Under the pieces are notes generated by a model. That model did not search any database and was not told the origin of the DNA. It worked only from the letters and a program-made list of their open reading frames with translations. From contig DDTM01000122.1 in NCBI GenBank assembly GCA_002344075.1, positions 1 to 31,388 of the forward strand: DNA of 31,388 nucleotides. Direction: 5' to 3'. The stretch comes from Bacteroidetes bacterium UBA2364. Its GTDB lineage: Bacteria; Bacteroidota; Rhodothermia; Rhodothermales; UBA2364. A program made the translations under genes and the position numbers. Below are positions 1-9,300 of the stretch, in pieces. Positions within the stretch are counted from its first letter, which is position 1. Every line of letters begins with the position of its first letter.

Positions 1-1
1 A

Positions 2-142
2 CCCTTTAATACCGATATGTCGTTCGATAAATCCATGAACCAATTGATTGTACCAAAACAAATTTACATAGACTTTGGTTCCATGCCTAAGTTCTTACAA
101 CCATTTTCAACTAAACCAGTCCATTGCTTCCAACCCATATAA
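2..142 (+). CDS. C-terminal fragment of an unidentified protein, cut by the window edge
   Basis: One + strand frame is open from the window edge to a TAA at 140-142, giving about 46 residues of ordinary composition that end in CFQPI. The stop codon touches the left arm of a hairpin terminator, which is where the end of a gene is expected. The gene converges on sufD. I do not recognise the family, and no motif is visible in so short a piece. The main alternative is that the open frame is chance, since 46 codons is not long. Confidence 0.45.
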   Translation, partial: PFNTDMSFDKSMNQLIVPKQIYIDFGSMPKFLQPFSTKPVHCFQPI

Positions 143-175
143 AAAGCCCTGAAACGCAATCGTTGCAGGGCTTTT
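142..175. terminator. Bidirectional hairpin terminator between the upstream gene and sufD
   Basis: AAAAGCCCTG (142-151) pairs perfectly with CAGGGCTTTT (166-175). AACG and CGTT inside the loop can pair further. The arms supply a T run on each strand, so the hairpin can end the rightward fragment (stop at 142) and the leftward suf operon (sufD stop at 198). Confidence 0.85.
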
Positions 176-197
176 GGGGTAAGGGCGGGAAAAGAAT

Positions 198-1508
198 TTA
201 TAGCCGCTCGGTAATTCGTTCGTTCCAGTCTTTTCGGAGGGCATCCAGCGATATTTTTCCAGTGACATCTCCGGCAAATGCGATTAGCAACATTTTTCGC
301 GCAGCAGACGCGCTAAGACCTCTGGCCCGGAGGTAAAACAAGGCCTCCTCGTCCATTTTCCCAGTAGCAGCTCCGTGCGAGCACTTCACGTCATCGGCAT
401 AGATTTCTAACTCCGGCTTTGTATAAATACGGGCTTCGTCGGAGGTCAAAATGGTTTTATTAGACTGATAGGCATTCGTTTTTTGGGCATCTTGCCGCAC
501 CATAATTTTACCATTAAATACCCCAGTAGATTTCCCACCCAAGATGTGTTTGTAGGACTCATTCGAGGTGCCATTAGGCAAGGCATGATCCACAAAAGTG
601 GCATTATCCACATGCATTTGGCCATTTGCTACCACCACCGCATTAAGATTTGTTTCACAAAACTCGGCATTGGGCAGGTAGTTCTGATTATTCCGCACCA
701 CATGACCCGAAAGCGTAAGAACATGGGTGGTAAAGACAGAATCGGCCTCCTGAACACTTGATAACGTATGGTGTTCGGTAGAGGTTTCGCCGCTGTCTTG
801 CAACAAGTGATAAGACACATTTGCCTTTTCCCCGACATACCATTCGGATACTACATTAGAGAAGACGGCTGCCTGACTAAGCGATAAGCGACTTTCCACA
901 ATGCGAATAGAAGCCCCCGATTCTGCCACAACCAATAAACGCGGCTGAACGGTGGCATCGGCTTCGTTCTGTGTTAGGTTTAAGATATGTAACACCGGCT
1001 CAATCATTTTCCCAGCGCCCACATGGACGAATAGACCATCCGAGAGAAAAGCCGTATTTAGGGCCACAAATGCATCTTCCTCCGACTTTGCCACCTGGCC
1101 AAAATGGCGAATAGCTGCTTCGTGTCCAGATTCTATAGCCTCATTTAACGGTTGTAGATACAGTCCTTTTGGTATCTGATCTATGTTAGACAATGCAGAA
1201 ACCCAACGTCCATTCACCATGACCACGACCAAACCATCCATTTCGGGCAAGGCCAGCGCTTCCAGACCTGCAACCGTCAGCGTGGGTACGGCTTGTCTGA
1301 CTAAATCGTGCGCAAGTGTAAAGTTGCGAAAAGGAGAATATTTATACTTTTCGGATTTTGCTTTCGGAAATCCGAGACCTAAAAACGATTCAAGGGCGCG
1401 ACGCTGCCTTTCCGGGTTAGGGAAGGATTGGGTTTCGGACGCGAACCGATCCATTAGTCGCTGTTCCAGCGTAGGGCTGGCCACTGTTTCGGTTTGGGTT
1501 TGGGTCAT
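198..1508 (-). CDS. sufD: Fe-S cluster assembly protein SufD
   Basis: SufD partners SufB in the cytosolic SufBC2D scaffold that builds Fe-S clusters. The protein is 436 aa, normal for the family. The C-terminal half carries the conserved SufBD beta-helix core, including KCSHGAATGKMDEEALFYLR; its Cys-Ser-His is the region that in E. coli SufD holds the functionally important histidine. The frame is open up to 1574, but that start would lie inside sufC. The ATG at 1506-1508 (MTQTQTET) leaves a 29-base gap after sufC and is preferred, although no clear Shine-Dalgarno precedes it. It is the last gene of the operon: a terminator follows within about 25 bases, so no sufS or sufE is attached. Confidence 0.95.
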   Translation of the reverse strand: MTQTQTETVASPTLEQRLMDRFASETQSFPNPERQRRALESFLGLGFPKAKSEKYKYSPFRNFTLAHDLVRQAVPTLTVAGLEALALPEMDGLVVVMVNGRWVSALSNIDQIPKGLYLQPLNEAIESGHEAAIRHFGQVAKSEEDAFVALNTAFLSDGLFVHVGAGKMIEPVLHILNLTQNEADATVQPRLLVVAESGASIRIVESRLSLSQAAVFSNVVSEWYVGEKANVSYHLLQDSGETSTEHHTLSSVQEADSVFTTHVLTLSGHVVRNNQNYLPNAEFCETNLNAVVVANGQMHVDNATFVDHALPNGTSNESYKHILGGKSTGVFNGKIMVRQDAQKTNAYQSNKTILTSDEARIYTKPELEIYADDVKCSHGAATGKMDEEALFYLRARGLSASAARKMLLIAFAGDVTGKISLDALRKDWNERITERL

Positions 1509-1537
1509 CCTATTTATGATTTTGACCGGAACAGCCC

Positions 1538-2299
1538 TTAGGCGGCTTCCAAGGTGAGTTCTTCTTTTATCCAATCGTAGCCTTTCTCTTCCAGTTCCAG
1601 CGCCAATTCTTTTGTTCCAGACTTGACGATTCGTCCATTCACCAATACATGTACAAAATCTGGCACGATATAATCCAACAACCGCTGATAGTGTGTAATC
1701 ACGAGAAAGGAGCGATTGGCATTTCGCAGGGCATTGACGCCATTGGAAACAATGCGCAAAGCATCTATATCCAATCCCGAGTCGGTTTCATCAAGCACCG
1801 CAAGTTTGGGTTCCAATAGTGCCATTTGGAAGATTTCGTTGCGTTTTTTCTCGCCACCAGAAAATCCCTCGTTCACCGATCGGTTCGTTAGGCTTTCTTT
1901 CATTTCTACCAAGGCTTGTTTTTCCTTGACGAGTTTAAGAAAGGCTGCACCAGAAAGCGGTTCTAATCCTCTGTATTTGCGAACACTATTCACTGATTCC
2001 CGAAGAAAGGTGGTCATATTGACACCGGGTAACTCGACCGGATACTGAAAGGCTAGAAAAAGCCCTTCACATGCCCGTTCATCTGGCTCCATTTCCAGCA
2101 ACGCCTGCCCGTCGAAAGTGACTTCGCCCTCTGTCACCTCATATTCTTCGCGACCAGCCAGAACCGATGCCAATGTGCTTTTTCCGGAACCATTTGGCCC
2201 CATAATGGCATGGACTTCGCCCGGGCCGACAGTCAGATTGACTCCTCGTAAGATTTCGTGCCCCTCTACAGCGGCATGAAGGTTTTTGATTACTAACAT
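1538..2299 (-). CDS. sufC: Fe-S cluster assembly ATPase SufC
   Basis: SufC is the ABC-type ATPase that drives the SufBC2D scaffold. The 253-aa protein has the family's normal size. Visible motifs are Walker A GPNGSGKST (residues 34-42), a Q-loop in LAFQYPVELPG, the SufC-specific signature SGGEKKRNEI, Walker B with D-loop LAVLDETDSGLD, and the H-loop histidine in VITHYQR. The DETDSGLD form, rather than DEPTSALD, is typical of SufC. It lies between the PNPOx-like gene (33-base gap) and sufD in an all-leftward operon and starts at ATG 2297-2299. Confidence 0.97.
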   Translation of the reverse strand: MLVIKNLHAAVEGHEILRGVNLTVGPGEVHAIMGPNGSGKSTLASVLAGREEYEVTEGEVTFDGQALLEMEPDERACEGLFLAFQYPVELPGVNMTTFLRESVNSVRKYRGLEPLSGAAFLKLVKEKQALVEMKESLTNRSVNEGFSGGEKKRNEIFQMALLEPKLAVLDETDSGLDIDALRIVSNGVNALRNANRSFLVITHYQRLLDYIVPDFVHVLVNGRIVKSGTKELALELEEKGYDWIKEELTLEAA

Positions 2300-2332
2300 G
2301 TTTATTTCAGTTATGGATTATTTCAGCATATT

Positions 2333-2878
2333 TCAAGCAAAAGAACTGGGCAAGCCATCTATACTACGTGCATTCTTTTCCGCTCGGTAGGTTTCCAGTC
2401 CCGCCTCTCCTTTTGCGGTGGCCCAACGCAACAAAGTATCACGGTGATTGTGGAAGGTCATTTCTGGCACCCCAAATCCACACGAAGTTTGCACCCGTTC
2501 CACCGCCAATAACACATACTGCCGCAATCCCGGTATAGGATTAAAAAACGGTGTAATAAGCAGTGCTTCTGGGTCATCCGGTTTAACGACTTTTCCCTGA
2601 CCATAAAGCCGGAGAATATTTGGCGGGCCTTCGAATGCACAAAACATGATAGTAAGCCGTCCATTTTCCGCAAGATGCGCCGCTGTTTCGTTTCCGCTTC
2701 CGGTTACATCGGCATACACCACGCGATTTGGACCCAAGACCCGAAAACTGTCTAAGCCCTTCGGAGAAAGATTAATGTGTCCCTCTACGGCATATGGCGC
2801 AGATGCCACAAAAAACACCGGCTGCGCCTCGATAAACGCTTTGAGGGCTGGAGTAATTTCCGGATGTATGTTGGCCAT
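2333..2878 (-). CDS. Pyridoxamine 5'-phosphate oxidase-like flavin-binding protein inside the suf operon
   Basis: This 181-aa protein resembles the putative PNPOx-like split-barrel family, whose members bind FMN, F420 or heme; the true substrate is usually unknown. Family-like stretches are VEGHINLSPKGLDSFRVL near residues 31-48, DVTGSGNETAAHL near 57-69, an FEGPPNILRLYG strand, and a C-terminal KNARSIDGLP. The length fits the short PNPOx-like group rather than true PdxH. A good ribosome-binding site (AAGGA, about 6 bases before ATG 2876-2878) and a 12-base gap from sufB place it in the suf operon. I infer a link to Fe-S metabolism or redox only from position. Confidence 0.85.
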   Translation of the reverse strand: MANIHPEITPALKAFIEAQPVFFVASAPYAVEGHINLSPKGLDSFRVLGPNRVVYADVTGSGNETAAHLAENGRLTIMFCAFEGPPNILRLYGQGKVVKPDDPEALLITPFFNPIPGLRQYVLLAVERVQTSCGFGVPEMTFHNHRDTLLRWATAKGEAGLETYRAEKNARSIDGLPSSFA

Positions 2879-2890
2879 AGCGTTCCTTTG

Positions 2891-4354
2891 TCAACCTACC
2901 GAGCCTTCAAGTTCAATGGCCAGTAGTTTTTGGGCTTCCACAGCAAACTCCATTGGCAGTTTGGCAAGTATTTCCTTTACAAACCCATTGACAATGAGCT
3001 TAATGGCCGCCTCTTCACTCAGCCCACGTTGCTGACAATAAAAAATTTGGTCTTCACCCACTTTCGAGGTCGTCGCTTCGTGTTCTACTTTACCAGTATT
3101 GTTCAGAATCTCGATGTAAGGAAACGTGTGTGCCCCACAACGATCTCCGAGCAGCATGGAGTCGCATTGGGAGAAATTTCGGGCATTTTCGGCATTTTTA
3201 CCAATACGCACCAAACCGCGATAGGCATTCTGGCTTCTTCCGGCAGAGATTCCTTTCGAGATAATGGTGGAAGACGTATTTTTGCCCAAGTGAATCATCT
3301 TGGTTCCGGTATCGGCTTGTTGATATCCTTTGGTAAATGCCACCGAATAAAATTCACCTACACTGTTATTGCCTTTTAAGATCACAGAAGGGTATTTCCA
3401 AGTAATGGCGGATCCGGTTTCTAACTGCGTCCAAGAGATTTTGGCATGGTCGCCATCGCAGATCCCACGCTTGGTCACGAAATTATAAATCCCACCTTTC
3501 CCTTCTTTGTCTCCGGGATACCAGTTTTGGATGGTAGAGTACTTTACTTCGGCATTTTCCTTGGCGATAATTTCCACCACAGCCGCATGAAGTTGGTTTT
3601 CGTCGCGCTGAGGAGCCGTGCATCCTTCCAGATAAGAAACATAGGCGCCTTCTTCTGCAACAATGAGGGTTCTTTCAAACTGCCCGGTTCCCGCTTGATT
3701 GATACGAAAATACGTGGAAAGTTCCATCGGACAACGCACCCCTTTGGGAATGTAGCAGAAAGAACCATCCGAGAAAACCGCCGAGTTTAGCGCCGCATAA
3801 AAGTTATCGGTATAAGGAACCACCGACCCTATATACTTCTGGACAAGTTCGGGATATTTTTCTACCGCCTCGCCAAAGGAGCAAAAAATAATGCCAAGTT
3901 CACTTAGTTTTTCTTTAAACGTAGTATGCACCGAGACCGAATCCATGACCACATCTACCGCCACACCCACCAATCGCTCTTGTTCCATGAGTGGAATGCC
4001 CAACCGCTCGAAGGTTCGGAGCAGTTCAGGATCCACTTCATCTAAACTATTGTACTTGGGCTTGCTTTGTGGGGCCGAATAATAGCTGATCGCCTGAAAA
4101 TCCGGTATTTTATAGTTAAGAAGCGTCCAGATAGGATATTTTTCTTCCTGTTTTTCCCAAAGGGAAACAAAATGGCGAAATGCTTTCAGACGCCATTCCA
4201 AGAGCCACGCGGGTTCATCCTTTTTCGAGGAAATCAACCTTACCGTGTCTTCGGTTAGTCCAACGGGGGCTGTCTCAGAATCAATCTCAGTTACAAAACC
4301 CCACTCATAGTCCCGATCGGCAACTTCGTGGAGAATGGCGGTATCACTCGTCAT
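2891..4354 (-). CDS. sufB: Fe-S cluster assembly protein SufB
   Basis: SufB is the scaffold subunit on which the nascent Fe-S cluster forms. The 487-aa protein matches the usual bacterial length of about 470-490. Family hallmarks are visible: YYSAPQSKPKYNSLDEVDPE near residues 92-111, the central AVFSDGSFCYIPKGVRCPMELSTYFRIN, CDSMLLGDRCGAHTFPYIE, and VEHEATTSKVGEDQIFYCQQRG, which includes the Glu and Cys region linked to cluster assembly. It is the first gene of the leftward suf operon and starts at ATG 4352-4354. No good Shine-Dalgarno is present. A candidate operator and -10 lie 36-56 bases upstream. Confidence 0.97.
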   Translation of the reverse strand: MTSDTAILHEVADRDYEWGFVTEIDSETAPVGLTEDTVRLISSKKDEPAWLLEWRLKAFRHFVSLWEKQEEKYPIWTLLNYKIPDFQAISYYSAPQSKPKYNSLDEVDPELLRTFERLGIPLMEQERLVGVAVDVVMDSVSVHTTFKEKLSELGIIFCSFGEAVEKYPELVQKYIGSVVPYTDNFYAALNSAVFSDGSFCYIPKGVRCPMELSTYFRINQAGTGQFERTLIVAEEGAYVSYLEGCTAPQRDENQLHAAVVEIIAKENAEVKYSTIQNWYPGDKEGKGGIYNFVTKRGICDGDHAKISWTQLETGSAITWKYPSVILKGNNSVGEFYSVAFTKGYQQADTGTKMIHLGKNTSSTIISKGISAGRSQNAYRGLVRIGKNAENARNFSQCDSMLLGDRCGAHTFPYIEILNNTGKVEHEATTSKVGEDQIFYCQQRGLSEEAAIKLIVNGFVKEILAKLPMEFAVEAQKLLAIELEGSVG

Positions 4355-4389
4355 AATGCTTGTTTTATGGGCAAAGAATGGAATGCTTA

Positions 4390-4410
4390 TTTATATTCAG
4401 TCTAAAATAA
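4390..4410 (-). promoter_or_regulatory. Candidate suf promoter -10 with an iron-box-like element
   Basis: On the minus strand a TATAAA (4395-4390) lies about 35 bases before the sufB ATG. Directly upstream is TTATTTTAGACTGAA (4410-4396). Read on the + strand this contains AGTCTAAA, shared exactly with the leader of the porin/imelysin/heme-oxygenase operon at 16018. The half-sites TTnAG-T-CTAA form an imperfect dyad. No convincing -35 is seen. An operator in the spacer beside the -10 would suit a repressor, but the regulator is unknown. Confidence 0.4.
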
Positions 4411-4546
4411 CAGACCAGAACCCGTTTCGTTCCATGAAGAATAGGAAAAAGTTGAAGTTCTTTGTAGGGAAATCCCCTACACTTCTCTTTCATTCTCCAA
4501 TATCCGCCAAAAATGGAGGCCTATCCCAAATATCAACATGAAATTA

Positions 4547-4575
4547 TTATCCACATTATGCGAGATTGGTATAAA
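4547..4575 (+). promoter_or_regulatory. Candidate sigma70-like promoter for the parA-like gene
   Basis: TTATCC (4547-4552) and TATAAA (4570-4575) are separated by 17 bases and lie about 57 bases upstream of the ATG at 4632. The -35 matches the consensus at only three positions. The 277-base divergent gap 4355-4631 otherwise holds only the suf promoter element. Confidence 0.35.
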
Positions 4576-4631
4576 TATTGAAGTCGTGTTAATCACAACA
4601 TTACCCGCTACCTTTACCAGTCCTGTACAAT

Positions 4632-5606
4632 ATGAACAAAAACACCCCTCTTGCATCCACCTTTGCAGATGGCCCCCTTTACGTCCGACAACATGCAGGT
4701 GCAACGATTGTAGCTATCGCCAACCTGAAGGGAGGAGTCGGCAAGACCACAACAACCGTTAATCTGGCTGCTGCGCTGGCCATCCGCTACCGCGTTCTAT
4801 TGGTAGATTTAGACAGTCAGGCTTCTGCTTCGCTTTCTCTGGGGATCGGAAGACGCCAACAGACGCCTTCGGTTCTGGATGTAATGATGAATTATGCGCC
4901 CTTTGGTCGTTCAATCCGCAGTACCTCTGTACCCGGCCTCACGGTATTGCCCGCCCATGTGGATCTTGCAAAATTTGACGCCTATATTGCCAATGCGCGT
5001 AATCATATATTTTTATTACAGAAAGTACTAGATCATGTTCGGGGGAATTATGATTTCATCTTATTAGATTGTCCACCAGCGCTTTCACTTGTGATGCTAA
5101 ATGCTTTTGTGGCAGCCGATACCTATGTGGTCCCTCTTTCTCCAAATGCCTTGGCGTTCGAGGCGATGAAGACCTTCTTTAAGGAGTTAGAAACTTGGCG
5201 TGCCAAATATCACATTCAAACCAAACGTTTGGGCATTTTGCGTACTATGGTAGATACCCGCTCGAATCATGCCCGCAAGATTTTACAACGACTTGAAGAT
5301 AGTTATGGCGAAGAAGTATTCGAGACCGAGATCAAGATGAATGTGCGCTTGGCTGAGGCGCCAGAATCGGGCCGCAGTGTACTGGAATACGACGGTTCAA
5401 GTGCTGGCGCCCGTGCCTACTGGGCCTTTAGCAAAGAGTTTTTAGCCCGTCTCAACCAATCTCGCGGCGTTGTCGCCCCTGCCATTGGCGACTCTCTGCC
5501 ACTGGCCGAGGACCGTAAACCCGTCTCCGGCGTCAAGAGTGGAATTTTTGAACTGAGCAAAGGGTCATATGTCCCCATTCGTGCAGAGAGTGGGCAGACA
5601 GGATAA
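4632..5606 (+). CDS. ParA/Soj-family ATPase, orphan (no ParB beside it)
   Basis: ParA/Soj ATPases form ATP-dependent dimers on DNA and position chromosomes, plasmids or protein cargo. The deviant Walker A KGGVGKTT is at residues 33-40 after a 24-residue N-terminal extension. Walker A' follows in LLVDLDSQASASLSLG, and Walker B in YDFILLDCPPALS. The conserved C-terminal RLAEAPESGRSVLEYD is typical of chromosomal Soj. The 324-aa length exceeds the usual roughly 255; a poorly conserved-looking tail of about 50 residues follows the ATPase fold. No parB follows, and the gene is closed off by its own terminator, so it appears monocistronic. It may segregate the chromosome with a distant ParB or act as an orphan positioning ATPase. 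Confidence 0.9.
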   Translation: MNKNTPLASTFADGPLYVRQHAGATIVAIANLKGGVGKTTTTVNLAAALAIRYRVLLVDLDSQASASLSLGIGRRQQTPSVLDVMMNYAPFGRSIRSTSVPGLTVLPAHVDLAKFDAYIANARNHIFLLQKVLDHVRGNYDFILLDCPPALSLVMLNAFVAADTYVVPLSPNALAFEAMKTFFKELETWRAKYHIQTKRLGILRTMVDTRSNHARKILQRLEDSYGEEVFETEIKMNVRLAEAPESGRSVLEYDGSSAGARAYWAFSKEFLARLNQSRGVVAPAIGDSLPLAEDRKPVSGVKSGIFELSKGSYVPIRAESGQTG

Positions 5607-5665
5607 GGAGGCGCAGACAAGACCTTGTATAAAAGCAATTAGGGTTCCTGTTATGGGAAAATTGG

Positions 5666-5698
5666 GTCTATTGTTCGGTAATGGACAATAGGCTTTTT
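5666..5698 (+). terminator. Rho-independent terminator after the parA-like gene
   Basis: GTCTATTGT (5666-5674) pairs with ACAATAGGC (5685-5693), with one G-U pair. The stem is followed immediately by TTTTTCTTTTT. Confidence 0.85.
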
Positions 5699-5771
5699 CT
5701 TTTTAGCCAAATTCCAACCGCAACCTAATGGCATTTGATGCGTCATTTCCCTATCTTGCACTATCAGAATC

Positions 5772-6323
5772 ATGACTCAAAAACCCACGAAAATGATTCA
5801 TCTCAACATTCTCGACATTGCCATCCTGCTCTTTTGCATCTATCAGGGTTATAAAGGTTATACAAAAGGGGCGGTAAAGACCATCATTCCTTTGGTATAT
5901 TGGGTAGCCACTTTTTTTGGTGCCATTTTTTTGATGCGTCAACTAGGAGAAGTGGTATTTGTGAAACTACTTGGATTTAGCGTCATGCTCGCTTCCCTGC
6001 TATCATTTGCAATAATTATTGTTGTTGCCGTATGGGGATATCGGAAAGTATTGGATTTTTTGGAAGGTATGGTGAGTGGTTCTATTTCATTGGCCAACCA
6101 ATTGGTGGGAATGGTGGTTGGTACACTTAAGGGATTTTTTCTGGCCAGTATGATACTAATCATCTCGTCGAGCATAAATATTCCGAGTAAAAACACCCGC
6201 GACAGGTCTTCACTTTATGCCGACACCACAAACTTTTCAAAAAAGATGCTTAAATATGTTGGGATGGTCTGGCCACAGGCAGAAGGCATTACCAATAAAT
6301 TTGAGGCCAATATCAATCAATAA
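5772..6323 (+). CDS. CvpA-family inner-membrane protein
   Basis: The CvpA (colicin V production) family comprises small integral membrane proteins of poorly defined role. This 183-aa protein has the family pattern: an N-terminal LNILDIAILLFCIYQGYKGYTKG with the typical aspartate and turn glycines, then four hydrophobic segments at roughly residues 13-30, 37-56, 69-91 and 106-130, and a polar C-terminal tail. Starts at residue 1 or at Met8 (5793) are equally plausible, and neither has a clear Shine-Dalgarno. It lies 60 bases before the SbcC-like gene. In many bacteria cvpA neighbours DNA-repair genes such as mutS2, so this context is unsurprising. Confidence 0.82.
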   Translation: MTQKPTKMIHLNILDIAILLFCIYQGYKGYTKGAVKTIIPLVYWVATFFGAIFLMRQLGEVVFVKLLGFSVMLASLLSFAIIIVVAVWGYRKVLDFLEGMVSGSISLANQLVGMVVGTLKGFFLASMILIISSSINIPSKNTRDRSSLYADTTNFSKKMLKYVGMVWPQAEGITNKFEANINQ

Positions 6324-6372
6324 ATCCGGTTTGGGTTGTCTGAATTGGGAAGTTGGTGGCGGCCAAATGTTC

Positions 6373-6386
6373 GGAGGCGCTTTGTG
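6373..6386 (+). promoter_or_regulatory. Shine-Dalgarno that fixes a GTG start for the SbcC-like gene
   Basis: GGAGG at 6373-6377 lies 6 bases before GTG 6384-6386. The frame stays open to a TTG at 6336, but the GTG is the only start with a ribosome-binding site. It also begins the protein just before the conserved LENFLSYR strand, where the family starts. Confidence 0.75.
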
Positions 6387-9300
6387 ATACCCGTTTCTTT
6401 GTCTTTAGAAAACTTCTTGAGCTATCGAAGACCTGAAGAGCCGCTCAACTTCGAGGGATTTAATGTTGCCTGCCTTTCTGGCGGGAACGGCCAAGGTAAA
6501 TCTGCCCTATTAGATGCGATTACGTGGGCATTGTGGGGAGAAGGCCGAAAAAGTCAAGGAACGGTAAAGCCGGATGAACATCTTATGCGAAGTGGCGCTT
6601 CGGAGATGAGTGTCACCTTTGTATTTGATCTAGAGGGTACACGGTTTCGGGTAAAGCGCTATTTTGGCAAATCAGGATCAAGAAAAACCCAAAAATCGAA
6701 TCTAGAGTTTCAGGTTTTTGATGCAGAACGAGGAGAATTTGTTACTCAGACTGGTGCTCGGATAAAGGACACCCAGGGCGTGCTGAATCAGCATTTGGGC
6801 CTTACCTACGAAACTTTTATTAATGCATCTTTTCTATTACAGGGCCGATCAGATCAATTCACCAAACAAGCCCCCACAGAGCGCAAACGCATTCTGGCTG
6901 ATATTCTGAACCTACACCGCTACGAACAGCTTCGGGAGAAAGCGTTAGAAAAAGCGAAAGAAGCCCGAAATTCTCTGGAAGTGGCCGAGATGCGACTACA
7001 GCAGTTGGAAGAACAAACCCGCGATTTACCCCACTGGATTGAAGTGCGTGACGAGGCAAAACAGTCCCTACATATACAGGAAAAAAGCCTACAAGCCTTT
7101 AAATCACAAGAACTTCTGGTATTAAATGAATTAATATCATTAGATCTAAAGGTATCAGAAATTCGTGCCGAAGAAAGGCACCTTGCACAACTCTTAGAAC
7201 AAACTGCATTTACACAAGACCGACGTACCACCCTTGACCGCTTAATCACCGAAGCGGCAGGACTGATGCAAGAAGAAGCCCGTATCCGAACCGAAAACGA
7301 ACTTTTCCTGCGTTTGTCTGCCGAGCAGGAAGCCTTACAACACAAAAGCGAACTGGCCCGAAGTTTCGAGGATCAACTGAGTCGTATAGAACAGGAAATC
7401 CAAAAACGCATTGTCACAACCGAGCAAGAATTGGCCAGCCTTAAACAAGGCTTTCTTCATTATACCACGCAGCTTAACGAAGAAGACGCCCGCATTCTTC
7501 GCGAACCGGAAGTGCTACGAGCGCTCAGAGAATCTCTGGAAGCCACTGCCAAATGGGAGGCGATGAAGTTGGTGAAGGAAAAAGTACAATCCCTAACCGA
7601 GGCCCTCGCAAGGGTCTCGCAGGAAATCACGATAAAAGAACGGAGCCTCCAAATCGAGAAGACTCGTATAATGAATGAAATTAAAGACTTAGCACATGTG
7701 GTTGTCCAAAAAGAATCCTTGTCTGTAGCCTTAGTACAAGCCCAGGAGTCGCACCAGTTATTTCTCCAGCACACCGAGACGCTCCATGAACTCCGTACCA
7801 TAGGCCAAGTACAGAAAGCCGAAATGCAGGCTGAAAAAGCCAAATCACAACAACTGGAAACCGAGATCGAACAACTTCACCAAAACAAGCTACTGGTTCA
7901 ACATGCAAAATCGGAAACATGTCCCACCTGTGGCACAAGGCTCACCGAAGACCACCGTAGTCATATGCTGGAGCTATACACCGAACAAGAAGCCGAAGCA
8001 GCACAACGAAAGATCCGGCAAGATACGCTTTACGCCGAGAAAAGACGAATCGTTCAGGAAACAAGTCAAAAATACAAGACATTAGAAGCAATTTGCAGCC
8101 AAATGGCCGATTCCAGCTCGCGTTTAACAACCGCACAAACCGCTTTTATGCGTGTAGAACAAGCCGAAGAACGCGCTCTGGTATTACAAAAATCACTTTC
8201 GGATACCGAACAAAAAATTCAAAATCGGACAGGAATTAAATTATTGGATGAAGAAAAACAACAATATCTCTCAGCCCTTCAGCAATTGGCTTTCAATGAA
8301 ACGGCTTTCTCACAACTCGCCCAGTTGGCTGCACGAAAAGACCTCTTAGAACGTGAAAGGCGGACAATAGAAGCAGCACGTGGCAAAGCAGAGTCACTTC
8401 GTGTCAAAACTCAGCATACAGAACACCAGGCACAACAGCTAAGGAGCGACCTCGCAACGGGCATCATTACACAGGAATTGGAAGCCAAAAAGGCGGTTAT
8501 CCGACAAAAAATGGCCGAGGTAGGGTACGACCGTGCGCGACACCAGGAGGTTAGACTGGCACTTGGTCGCCTAAAAAACGTACCGCAACAGTTCAACAAC
8601 CTCTTAAATGCGATCATCAACGCCAATCGGTATACCACAGAGCAGAAAGACCTTTTTGCTCAGGAAGCAACCCTATCGGAACAACAAGTGGCCACACGCC
8701 AACGCCTTCACCAATTGCGAGAAGCCACTTCGGTACGACCATCATTCGAGGCCAAGCGGGTCGAGTTGGCGGGTTATATCACCCAAACCCAACAAAATTT
8801 GGATACAAGCCGCGAACAACTGGGACGTTTGGAGTCCAGAATAGATATAGGAGAAAAGGATCGGGATGAAATACAGCGTATCAAAACCCAAAACCGCGAG
8901 ACCATTCGCCAACGAGAACTCTTTACACACCTCTCCAAGGCATTTGGTCCGGAAGGGATTCCCGCCATCATCATCGAAGAAACCCTGCCGGAATTACAAG
9001 ATCGGGCCAATGATCTTCTCTCACGTCTGACAGACGGACGAATGAGCATTCGTTTGGAAACGATCAAAAACATGAAGTCCGGTGGGAGCAAATCCACCTT
9101 AGACATTATCATCAATGATGAACTGGCCCAACCCCGACCCTACGAAACGTTTTCGGGTGGCGAAGCATTCCGCATTGACTTTGCCCTCCGGATTGCCCTC
9201 TCCCAACTTTTGGCAGAGCGAGCTGGTGTGCGGATACGCACATTGGTTATAGACGAAGGATTTGGTACACAAGACCAACAAGGGATCCAACAGATGATCG

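Noticed and set aside
1509..1574. Upstream extension of sufD
   Set aside because: It would overlap the sufC end, and the added residues are not SufD-like.
2646..3790. Long + strand open frames opposite sufB and the PNPOx-like gene
   Set aside because: They lie antisense to clear protein families and show no motif or ribosome-binding site.
8551..8560. TTAGACTGG inside the SbcC-like gene, and a similar one near 15624
   Set aside because: Coding positions with partial match only; chance occurrences.
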